From Medakamo hakoo (lineage: Eukaryota > Chlorophyta > Trebouxiophyceae > Coccomyxaceae), in the NCBI GenBank assembly GCA_026636295.1, contig CP089460.1, positions 372,001-436,000 on the forward strand: a stretch of DNA of 64,000 bases, in the 5' to 3' direction. Each line of letters begins with the position of its first letter. The stretch's first letter is position 1. Both the position numbers and the translations under genes were made by a program. Shown here piece by piece: positions 53,386 to 62,532 of the stretch. Below the pieces are notes generated by a model. The model made no database searches. It was not told where the DNA came from and saw only the letters and a list, made by a program, of their open reading frames with translations.

Positions 53386-54984
53386 TCAACACGCGTCGGG
53401 CGACCCGGGCGCGACCGTGTGCAGCATGGGCGCGCCCAGGTATTGCAAATGGTCAGCTACGGACGTGCACAGCCCCAGGTAGCACACTGAATCGTGGCAG
53501 CGCGGGTCTTCCCCGCTGCCGTCGCACAAGCCCACGACGCCCGCCCCGCCAAAGTCGACCTGCCACGCCTCGGTCGGCGCGTGGTGGAAGCCCACCCACG
53601 TCGGCGGCACGGACGGCACGATGTCCCGGTTGTGGGTGACGCGGACGGAGATGGAGGTGGCGTTGGCGACAAAGGAGGCGAAAGCAGCGTTGCCGACGCG
53701 TGGGGACCCAAAAGTGAAGAGGCGGATGGGCGGGGGCGGGGGCGGGGGCGGCGGCGCGCGCGGCCCACCCCCTCCGTCGTCACCCGCCAGCCCCCTCCTC
53801 CTGCGGCGCTGGGACGCCACTCCCACTTCCCACGCCTTGGTGTCTTTGACCCACTCCACCTCCAGGCGCGCCTTGATGTCCACGGCCGCCACAGTGGCCA
53901 GCGCGGCGCCCAGCGAGTGGCCGGCAATGTACAGCGGCGCGCCCGGGTGGGCCCGCGCCAGGTCCGCCGCGGCCGCCGTCAGGTTTGGCGCAAGGGCCGA
54001 ATCGTTCCAGGACAGGTAAAAGCCGGTGTGGACGGCCGCTCCGGAGGATGCGCCGCCCGGGATGGGGAGGGGGAGGTCGGACCGCCAGTACCGCATGTTT
54101 TCGGCCCAGTTGTAAATCGACCTCGAATCCGTCCCACGAAACGCAATGACGGGCGCGGCCAGGGCATGCGAATACCCCGCGTACGCAAACAGGTCCCAGC
54201 CTTCGTCGTACACGGTGGAATGGACGTCAAAGGGCCCGGCGCGCGGCTCGCACCGTGCGCAGTCCCAGGCCGCGACGGAGTGGCGGGGGCAGTAGGCGAC
54301 GGAGTTGAGGGCGGCCAGGGCCGCGGCTTCCGCCAAGCGGGCGCGTGCGCGGGTGGCATTGGCCACCGCCGACTCGGCCTCGGCCAGCAGCCACATGATG
54401 TCGGGCGGGAGGAGCGGGGCGAGGCTGGACGAAGCGTGCGGGGTCCAGGGAACAGACGGCGGCGGTGGGGGTGGGAAGGGTGGAGGGGGTGGCGGGCGCG
54501 GCGGCCAGGGCGGCCAGGGCCAGTGGGAGAGGCGCGACGGCAACGTCTCATTCGTCGGCACGGCCAGGCTGACGCCGTCCCAGCCGCGGAGGTGTGACAG
54601 CGGACGGACGGCGGCCGTTTTCTCGGAGGTCACACGCCCAGGCAGGTCGGGCAACGGCAAAAAGGCGTCCCAGCGGTGGCCTGGACGGCGCGGAGACGGT
54701 GTGGGTGACCCAGCTCGTGCGAGGGCGTAGCGCGGCCAGCCGGCGGTCCAGGACGCGAGGGTGCGGACGTGGGAGACGGCTGTTTTCAAGGGTGGAGCAG
54801 CGGCGGGGTGGTGTGAGTTGAGGGAACAAAAGACGCATGCGTTTTTTGTGTGTTCGCGAGCGGGTGTGCGCGCACTCCCGGGACACAAACACGCGTGCTG
54901 ACCTGCAGGACGAAAGGCCAACACCGCCGCCGCGAGAGAGACGGCGGCAAAGAGGGCCACCAGGCGCGGGCGGGAGGCGGGCAT
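53386..54984 (-). CDS. Secreted class-3 lipase (alpha/beta hydrolase)
   Basis: Exons 54984-54903 and 54779-53386 (phase 1, donor GTCAGC), 491 residues. Exon 1 encodes a signal peptide (LVALFAAVSLAAAVLAF). The lipase_3 core has VIAFRGTDSRSIYNWAENMR (oxyanion region), the nucleophile elbow YIAGHSLGAALATVAAVDIK, and LFTFGSPRVGNAAFASFV. RVTHNRDIVPSVPPTWVGF contributes the acid (Asp). DHLQYLG contributes the expected catalytic His. A Pro-rich linker (WPPWPPRPPPPPP type) and paired cysteines (CARCEP) fit an extracellular or lumenal enzyme. It would hydrolyse triacylglycerol or galactolipid; the substrate is unknown. Convergent with URB1, 107 bp apart. Confidence 0.9.
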   Translation of the reverse strand: MPASRPRLVALFAAVSLAAAVLAFRPAGQHACLCPGSARTPAREHTKNACVFCSLNSHHPAAAPPLKTAVSHVRTLASWTAGWPRYALARAGSPTPSPRRPGHRWDAFLPLPDLPGRVTSEKTAAVRPLSHLRGWDGVSLAVPTNETLPSRLSHWPWPPWPPRPPPPPPFPPPPPPSVPWTPHASSSLAPLLPPDIMWLLAEAESAVANATRARARLAEAAALAALNSVAYCPRHSVAAWDCARCEPRAGPFDVHSTVYDEGWDLFAYAGYSHALAAPVIAFRGTDSRSIYNWAENMRYWRSDLPLPIPGGASSGAAVHTGFYLSWNDSALAPNLTAAAADLARAHPGAPLYIAGHSLGAALATVAAVDIKARLEVEWVKDTKAWEVGVASQRRRRRGLAGDDGGGGPRAPPPPPPPPPIRLFTFGSPRVGNAAFASFVANATSISVRVTHNRDIVPSVPPTWVGFHHAPTEAWQVDFGGAGVVGLCDGSGEDPRCHDSVCYLGLCTSVADHLQYLGAPMLHTVAPGSPDAC

Positions 54985-55306
54985 TCGGAGCGTGCGTCGC
55001 GTGCGACACAGCGAAGCGAGAAAAATGCGCGTGGCGCGTGGCGCGCGGGACGCGCGGGACGCCTGGCTCAGGCGTGCCCTGGGTGTGCGCACACTCGAGG
55101 GCGCGGGCACGGCGCAGTGAAAAGTGTGGGTGCGCTGCGGGCCCCCGGGCCCGAGAAAAAACAAGGCGAAACGGGGTGCGACGCACTGCGCTGTGTGGGA
55201 ACGGACGCTGCGTTGGTAGTTTTGTTACTTCCTCTCTCTCCCCCCACGACGCTGCGCGCTGGCCATGCATGCAAATACTTAAAAAACTCCCCGTCTCTTT
55301 CGAGGA
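54985..55306. other. Intergenic region between lipase start and U-box stop
   Basis: 322 bp, both flanking genes on the minus strand. No gene supported. It presumably holds the lipase promoter and the U-box 3' UTR; ATGCATGC at about 55264 is a short palindrome. Confidence 0.5.
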
Positions 55307-56071
55307 CTATCGCGGGCTCGCCAACGCCGTCACCGCCACCCGCTTCTTCCCGCCAAACTTGGCGAGCAAGCCACCACCACTGGGGCGGTCGTTCACCTCC
55401 AGCGGTGGCGGCGTGGTCGCCCGCGCGCGCTGCTCAGCCGGAGCCGTCACCCGGCCCAGCACGGAGCCGTCGTGGTCAAACATGTACTCCCCGATCTGGA
55501 CGCAAGTGCCCGGCTCGACAGCTGCGGCGGCCGCGGCTTTGGCGGCGGCGGCACGAGCGCTCAGGTCCGTGTCTGGGATGAGCGACGCGCCGGGAGGGAA
55601 GGGCGCGCCAGACATCGGGCACACCCGCCTTGCTGGCGTCGGCGCCATCAACAGCCACATGCGGATGCAGGCGCGGCAGTAGGGGATGGGCGACGTCTGT
55701 TTGTTGTCGGAGGATTTTTGTTGGGGTGAGAAGGCGGGTGCACCTCGGACGGGCCGAACGGAGCGCGCGCGTCAGCAATGCTCGCCGGGGGCCCGGCTTT
55801 GGCACCACAAAACGGGGGCAACACCGCTTTCGCGCTCTTTGAACAGGCAGTGCGAAGCCCAGGCATGCCTAAGAAGCTCAAGCGCCGGTAGAGTCGACCT
55901 CCTCCGGGCGCCCGGACGCGATCTGAATCCAGCACGCGTTCCTACCCCCCTTTTCCCCGTCGCCAGCTCGCAATCGAAAGAACACACCGGCAGCCGGACC
56001 GCGTCCACTAGGAAGTCGCGGCAGATCGAACATTCCAAGCAGCAGTCATCCGCGCCATCTGCTGCATCCAT
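55307..56071 (-). CDS. U-box domain protein (putative E3 ubiquitin ligase)
   Basis: Exons 56071-55988 and 55696-55307 (phase 0; donor GTGTGT, acceptor ACAG), 157 residues. Joining the exons gives CSICRDFLVDAVRLPTS then PIPYCRACIRMWL and VCPMSGAPFPPG, which follow the U-box order (CPxT...DPV..P.G.xY.R..I..W...CP.). Tyr, Trp and CP landmarks are kept, but C3/H4 zinc ligands of a RING are absent. The C-terminal half (LIPDTDLSARA onward) contains an Ala-rich helix and a beta-like FDHDGSVLGRVTAP. The unspliced frame also remains open for about 100 codons, so the intron model needs transcript support. It is divergent from CDC123, 200 bp between ATGs. Confidence 0.65.
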
Positions 56072-56271
56072 CGAGATGAGTAGGGCTCAGTTGCGTGGGC
56101 GGTAAAGCCGTCAAAACGCCATGCAAAGGCGGGCCGTGTCGGAGCGCAAGCGCAGCTCCCGAAACGAGACTTTGGAGAGAGCCGGCCTCTCGACCTCTCC
56201 CCCGCCTTTCACTCCTCCATTCTGCCGGGCTCGCATGGCACCGCGCCCGCACACTCCAGCACGCCCTCTCC

Positions 56272-57693
56272 ATGACCCGCCCCCCACCGCCCCGCGCGGC
56301 CACCCCCGCCGAGTGCGCCCTGCCCGCCTGGCTCCCACGCTTGGCACCACACACTTTTGCGACCGAACTCCTGCCTTTGCCGGCCGACCTGGCGGCGTAT
56401 TTAGCGGCAGGGGACGGCGTCTGGCTGGGAGCTGAGTCACGGGCGGTGAGTACAGCGCGCGGACATGTGAAAATGTGCGGCAGCGGCTGCCCTCGCCTCC
56501 GCCGACGCGCCGCCGGAAAATCGTTCCAGCGCGAAGGTTTTTCCCCGTTGGCTCGCTAATGCCTCCCCCCAAAAAAACTCTCCCCTACACCACCCTAGGT
56601 CCCCAAACCCCCACGCCTCGACCCGTACGACGACCGGTGCGCGTCTTGGGCTGACAGCGATGAGGACGGCGAGGGTTCAGTCGCTGGATCCGCCCCTTCG
56701 TCAAGCTCAACGCCTCCGCCCGCACGCCCGCCGCCGCCGTCGGCCGCGGCCTTTGCGCCGTCCGTTGACGCGGCCATCGCCCGCCTGGGCGGCCGTGTCC
56801 TGCCCAAACTGAACTGGAGCGCTCCTGTCGATGCGGCGTGGCTGGTACCCAATAATTGCATCGCCTGCGAGAACGCGGACGAGGTAAAGAGAGGCGAAGC
56901 GAATTCGGGGGGCGCCGGTCCATCTAGCCACGCTCCAGGCCCACCAAACACACCTCACACACGTCCTCACACACGTCCCAACCCCACACAGGTCTTCCTG
57001 CTGCTCCAAGCCTCCGACCGCATCGCCGACGACCTGGACCAGCTGGCTAAATTGACCGAGGGTGAGGCAACGCCGACGCTCGCGCTGCGCACCTGGAGGG
57101 CGCTGCGCCCCGGGCGCGAGGTCCGTGCGTTTGTCGTCGGCGGGGAGCTGGCCGCCCTGTGCCAGCGGGACGTGACGCAGCACGTGCCCGGCATGGCTGG
57201 AGACAGGGCAGACCTGGCCGCCGCGGTGGGAAGGCTGTTTGCGGACGTCGTGGGGCCGGGCTTTGCGGCCGCGTGCGCCGCGGCTGGTGGAGGCGGTGCT
57301 GGTGCTGGACACGACGCGCCGCCCGCCACGCCGCCACCCCTCCACTACACGTTCGACGCGTACGTCCACGCATCGGGCAAAGCCAGCCTGGTGGACATCA
57401 ACCCGGTCGGCGGGGCGACCGCGCCCCTGCTGTTTGAGTGGGGCGACTTTTTCCCCGAAGAAGCCACCACGGCAGGCGGCGCGCCGACCTGGCCGGCCGG
57501 CGAGGAGTTGTTCGCGGCTGGAGGAGGAGACGGCGGCGCCGCCCCACACATCCCCTTCCGCATCGTGGACCACGCGGGTGCGGTGACACCGGGCCGCACC
57601 CTGTACGGCGCGCCGCACGACATGGTGGCGGGCGAAGCCGTGGAAGAACTGGCGCGGCGGTTGAGGGCGGGCGACCTCGGGCCGATGCAGTGA
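56272..57693 (+). CDS. CDC123: Cell division cycle protein 123 homologue (eIF2 assembly factor)
   Basis: Exons 56272-56445, 56599-56883 and 56992-57693, all phase 0, 386 residues. The D123/ATP-grasp-like core is recognised by AIARLGGRVLPKLNWSAPVD then AAWLVPNNCIACENADEVFL, LALRTWRALRPGREVRAFVV and LAALCQRDVTQHVPGM. DAYVHASGKASLVDINPVGG supplies the DxNP metal/nucleotide-binding motif. Cdc123 binds eIF2 gamma and promotes eIF2 heterotrimer assembly, hence translation and G1 progression. A disordered acidic/Ser-Pro insert (DSDEDGEGSVAGSAPSSSS) lies after residue 70. Convergent with the SRR1-like gene. Confidence 0.93.
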
Positions 57694-57763
57694 ACAGGGG
57701 AATGGCTTTGTTAGTTTGCAGTCTGCACGCCACGTGCATTTTTTCCTATCAATCTACTCGCTC

Positions 57764-58777
57764 TCACGTGTCGGGCAGGAAGAGGTGGAGGGCGGTGTCG
57801 CCAAAGGCGGAGGCAAGGGTAGACGCGTTGGCGGTGGAACGTGAGGCCGCGCCCCCGCCGCCGCCGCCGCCGCCCGCCGCCGCCAACCCCACCTCCACCA
57901 CCCGCCGCGCCTCCACCAGGCGCAAAGCCCTGTCTGGTCGGGCGGACGCGTGCGGGTCGGTCGGCCGCCCCCCACCCCCACCGCGCCCATTGGGCAGGGC
58001 GCACGCCCACCGCTCGGCCAGGGCGGAGAACGAGTTGCCCAGCAAGGCCAGGCACGCGTGGGCGTGCCGCCGACCGCCGCTCCGCCCGCCGCCACTCCCC
58101 ACGCCCGCGGCACCCAGCACGCGCTCCGTCAGGCCGGGCTCGCAGTGCGGCAGGTACGCCACCCAAGGAGCAGGGGGCGGGCCGTCCGGCTTCAGCACTG
58201 CCAGCGCCGACTCGGGCGGCAACACCTCGAAACCCAGACAGGCCAGAGCCGCGGCGTCCGCGGGCGTGAAGACCGGGTCCGCCGCAATCAGGCGGAAGGG
58301 GGCAGGGGCCTGGTCGGCCCTCAGCCCGGTCAAATGCCGGGCCAGGAGGCGGGCCAGGGCGGCTTGGGCGCGGGCGGGGCCGGGGCACGGCCCCTCCAGC
58401 GAGCCCAGGCCCAGGACGAGCAGCCCGGCCGCCTCCGCCCACGGAAAGTGCTGGGCGGCGGTCTCCCCTGCCTCCTCCTCTGAGGCGGCGGCAGCAGCTC
58501 TCGTGGCCGCCGCCATGGCCCGGGCCAGGCCGGCCCACCAGCCGGCGGCCGCGATGGGCGGTTCCCAGGCGGCGACGGCCGCGGCGAGGTCGGGCGTCGC
58601 CGTCCGGCCGCCGCGCGGGCGGGAGGTCGTCGCCTCCGGCGCCAAGGGTGCGGGCGGAGCCGTGAAGTCGTCGGCGAGCGCGTGCTGTGGTCGCCGGGCG
58701 GTGGGTGCGGTAGCGGGCCGGGCCCGGCCCCGGCGGCCGACGACGAGCCACGGGTCGTCGGGGTCGGGGTCGGGCAT
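57764..58777 (-). CDS. SRR1-like protein
   Basis: Single exon, 337 residues from the ATG at 58777 (MPDPDPDDPWLVVGRRGR), typical of SRR1 N-termini. An in-frame ATG at 58906 would add 43 Arg-rich residues. SRR1 domain landmarks: LLVLGLGSLEGPCPGPARAQ, IAADPVFTPADAAALACLGF, and WVAYLPHCEPGLTERVL. These are followed by LALLGNSFSALAERW, the GNSF signature. SRR1 affects phytochrome B signalling and the circadian clock in Arabidopsis and tetrapyrrole metabolism in other organisms; biochemical activity is unproven. The C-terminal third is Ala/Gly-rich. Confidence 0.85.
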   Translation of the reverse strand: MPDPDPDDPWLVVGRRGRARPATAPTARRPQHALADDFTAPPAPLAPEATTSRPRGGRTATPDLAAAVAAWEPPIAAAGWWAGLARAMAAATRAAAAASEEEAGETAAQHFPWAEAAGLLVLGLGSLEGPCPGPARAQAALARLLARHLTGLRADQAPAPFRLIAADPVFTPADAAALACLGFEVLPPESALAVLKPDGPPPAPWVAYLPHCEPGLTERVLGAAGVGSGGGRSGGRRHAHACLALLGNSFSALAERWACALPNGRGGGGGRPTDPHASARPDRALRLVEARRVVEVGLAAAGGGGGGGGAASRSTANASTLASAFGDTALHLFLPDT

Positions 58778-59075
58778 GCGGCCGCTGTTTTTCGACGCGC
58801 GCGCGCCCCGGCGGCGCCCCGGGGGGCCTTGCCTGCCGCTTAGTGTTGCACGGCTGGGTGCGTGGATGCGTCGACCGGCCAGCCGGCGTCGCGGCTGGGC
58901 GAGCAAGGCCTCTCCACTGGCCGGCGCCTCGGCCGCCTCTCCTGCCTGTTGCGATAATAAGGCCCGAGCGGGCGCGGAACACGAAGCACGCGCTCACGCG
59001 CACTCCTTTTTTCGCGCTGGAGACGCGGAAAAAAAAGGGTGCAGGGGGGTGCCACCACACGCCCGCTCACCCACC

Positions 59076-62000
59076 ATGCGCCGCCGGGTCTTGCGCTGGG
59101 CGGCTGCGTGCCTGGTGGCCCTGCTGGCCTTGGCGGTGCGTTTTTTTGGAGCGGTGCTGCCAATCTCAATGCTCGGGAGCGCTGGCCGCGCTGGAACGGG
59201 CGAAACAAATGCCGCGCCCGCAAGTGAAGCGGGGCAGTCCGGTCCATTCCGTTGAGCCGGGCCGGCCGGCCCGGCATTCTGGTGCGGCATTCTGTGCACC
59301 AGCTGGCGTGGAGGGCACGCCCACCCCCTCCCGCGCGTCCCCTCCCACCCCACCGTGGAACGCTCCTGGAAGCTGCTGCCCGGGCGTCGGCGCCGGCCAC
59401 GTGGCTGCGCCCTGCGTCGCGCAACTGCCCAGGTCGAGGCTTGGGGCGTCCAGCGTGCCCGCTGAAGGCGGCGGATGGAAGACGCGACCTTGAGGCGGCC
59501 CGCGCCGACACGGAAGAAGAAAAAGTCACGACGGCGGCGCGCGAGCGCGCACTCGCTCCCCCGACCCTTCCCTCTCACACACACACACACACGCCGCCGC
59601 TCCACCATCCACACGCAGGCCATGACGACGACCGCGTCCGCCGCCGCCCCGAAGAAGACTCTATCCGAATGCCTGACCGAGCTCCGCGACAAGTTCCCCA
59701 ACGAGGGCGGGACGGCGCCGACCGACGCCCTGCGCCGGGCTTTAGCGGCCGCGGGTTCGCAGCTCGGCGCCGCTCTCCTCGTCGCGTCCGCCGCCAACAC
59801 CACAGCCGCGGGCCAAAACGTGACGGCAGAGGCGCTGGGCGCGGCGCCGTTTACAGCCTTTGTGACCGTGTCGGATAAATTCGACTCGCTGGCCGGCGAC
59901 CCGGCCGCGTCCGGCCCTCCGCCGCCCGGCCTGTCGCCCGCCGCGCTGCGCGAACGCGAGCTGTTCAAAGCCTTCCACGCCGGCCTGCCGCGCGAAAAGC
60001 AGGCGTCGTGGGTGTTGTACAACCTCGTTCCCCAATCGCTGACGGCGGACGAGCTGGGCGCGAAAAAGCGCGTGCCGACGCACCTGTCGGAAGCGACGGG
60101 CCAGGGCGCGTACGACCTGCACTTCCTCCTGCCCGACGACTTTGCGCTCGGCGGCTCCCTGCGCGTGCGCGACCGCCTGGGCCAGGACCTGCGCGTCCTG
60201 TCCTCCTTCCGCGTCTGCGAAGGCTGGGTGCACACGGTGGACGGCCTGCTGTGGCCCGGCACGAGCCCCGACCCGGCCTCCATCCCGGACCCCGTCAAGG
60301 GCGGCGCGGGCGGGCGGCCGGGCGACGGGACGACTCTGTACGCCGCGCCCTTTGCGGGCGCGGGCCTGCCGCCCGCGCTGGCCGGCGCCGACCCGGAGAA
60401 AGTCGCGTCGACGGCGTTCGCCGCGACGGGCGCGGCGCTGGACGCGGCCGTCGCCACCATCCAGGGCTCCATCAACAACAACGGCACCCGCAACGGGACG
60501 GCCGGCGGCCTGCCGCCGCTGCCGCCCTTCCCCCGCCCGGGGAAGCGCCCGGCCTCCTCCTCCAACGCCGACCTGGACGCCCTGCCGCCGTCCCGCGCCC
60601 GCACGGTGGGCACCATTGTCGGAGGTGTGGTCGGCGGCCTGGTCTGTGCGGGCGTGGTCGGCGCCCTGGCCGCGTCGCTCTTCATTTCTGCGCGCGCCCG
60701 CCGCCAGACGGCCGGCGGCCAGGGCGGCGGCGGCGGCGGCGGGCGCGACGACCGCCTGGACGCGGCGGAAAAGGGCTCGCCGCCGCCGCCGCCCATGGAG
60801 AAGCAGGCGTCCCTGCCGCCCGCGCCCGGCACGCCCGGAGCCCGGGCCCGCGCCGTCCTGGCGCGGGCGCTGCGCGGTGGAGGGCGGTCCGGCCGGGACG
60901 ACACGGCCGGGGACGGGCCGGCCGCGCGCGCGCTGGTCGCGCCGGCCAGCGATGGAGGCGGCAGCCCGGGCGACGACGCCGGCGCCGGCCCCCGTCGCCC
61001 GCGCACGGCGTCCTCTCCCACCTCCACCACCGCCGACGCGGCGGCCGCGGTGGAGTGGGAGATGGACCCGGCCGACATCGAGTTTTTGCGAGACCCGGCC
61101 ACCGGCGGGCGGTGGCGCCTGGGGTCGGGCGGCTTTGGCGACGTCTACCGCGCGCGGTACCAGGGCTCCACCGACGTGGCGGTCAAGCTGGTGGCGGGGG
61201 CCAGCCCGCGGGAACAGGCGCGCTTTGCCAATGAGGTCGCCATCCTGAAAGCGTGCGTTTCCCTTTTTTTTTTGGGTGGGGGATGGGATGGATGAGGTGG
61301 GATGGGACGGGATGGGACGAGGATGGGGGCGTCCCGGCACGCGCCCCCACCCACCTTTCTCCCTCACGCGCACGCACTCCCCTTCCCCCCCACGCGAACA
61401 CCAGTCTGCGCCACACCAACATTGTTCAATTCCTGGGCGCGGCTTTGGAACCGGCCGACGCGGCCGCCGCCGCCGCCGCGGCCGCCCAGGGCGGCGACGG
61501 CGCCGACGACGAAGCCCCGTTCGCGCCCTTCCCGCGCATCATGCTGGTGCAGGAGCTGATGCCTCGCGGCGACCTGTGGCGTGCCCTGGCCAAGGACGCG
61601 GCCGGGACCGGCGGGCCGCCCGGCACCACGCCCGGCCGCGTGTTTGGCTGGTGGCGCCGCGGCCGCGGCGTGGCCTTGGACGTCACCCGGGCGCTGGCGT
61701 TCATGCACTCCAAGCGCGTCCTGCACTGCGACATCAAGTCCAGCAACGTCCTGCTGGGCCGGGACGGGACGGCCAAGCTGGCGGACGTGGGCCTGGCCCG
61801 CTTCCTCACGCGCGACGCGACGGTCATGAGCCGGGAGGGGACGTTCGACTGGTCCAGCCCCGAGCTGCTGGCGGGCAAGGGCGTCGACGCGTCCACGGAC
61901 ATTTACTCGCTGGGCGTCGTCCTGTGGGAGATCGTGACGGGCGACCGGCCCCGCCTGCGCCAGATGCGGGCGGTGCGCGTGCCGGAGGAATGCCCGGCCG

Positions 62001-62296
62001 AGGTGGCGGCGACCATCGACGCGTGCCGGGCGTTGGACCCGGCGGCGCGCCCGTCCGCGCGGGACGTGTACGACGCGCTGGCGGCCGCGCCGTGGAGTGG
62101 GCCGGCGGGCGGCGGGGGGCGGCCAGGTCCGGCGCCGGCGGGTGGTGGTGGTGGGTCGCCGACGGCGGGCGGCGTGGTCGCGGGCGCGGCCGGCCGCCCG
62201 GGCAACCACGCGGCCGCCCCGTCGCCGTTCGCCGGGCCGGCCGAGCAGGCGGGGACGACAGGGGGGGCAGTGAGAGGAACTTTAGAACTTTTTTGA
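59076..62296 (+). CDS. Receptor-like protein kinase with FAS1-like ectodomain
   Basis: Exons 59076-59135, 59619-61252 and 61405-62296, 861 residues. Exon 1 is exactly a signal peptide (MRRRVLRWAAACLVALLALA). The ectodomain (residues about 35-240) resembles fasciclin/FAS1: FTAFVTVSDKFDSLA, then WVLYNLVPQSLTADELG and CEGWVHTVDGLLWPGT, with NNNGT and NGT glycosylation sites. Transmembrane helix about 349-376 (GTIVGGVVGGLVCAGVVGAL). Kinase: G-loop GSGGFGDV (521-528), VAVK (Lys542), Glu558, HCDIKSSNVLL (671-681), DVG instead of DFG (691-693), SPE, and DIYSLGVVLWEIVTGDRP. It looks active and TKL/RLK-like. The start exon is inferred; without it the protein would begin at the ATG at 59622. Confidence 0.8.
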
Positions 62297-62532
62297 TGGT
62301 GCGAAGGGCTGCTGTGTGATTTAAAGAAACGTGCTGCTGAATGGATGAATGACACGAGAGACGGGGGCGGGGTGGGATGGAGTGGTGGGCGTGTGCGCCA
62401 GCGTGTGGTGCAGCGCCCCGCTCTGCTCCGCTCCCTCTCACACTGGTGTCCAACTAGCCGCGCGACGCCCCGGGCCACGCCCGCCCACTTCCGCCCTCGC
62501 ATTGCCTGTCCGCTGTGACACCTGCGACCTCC

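Noticed and set aside
55772-55985. HAWASHCLFKERE... reading in the U-box intron, considered as the missing RING half
   Set aside because: Two of the expected Cys ligands are absent, and splicing to the downstream exon gives a better U-box match.
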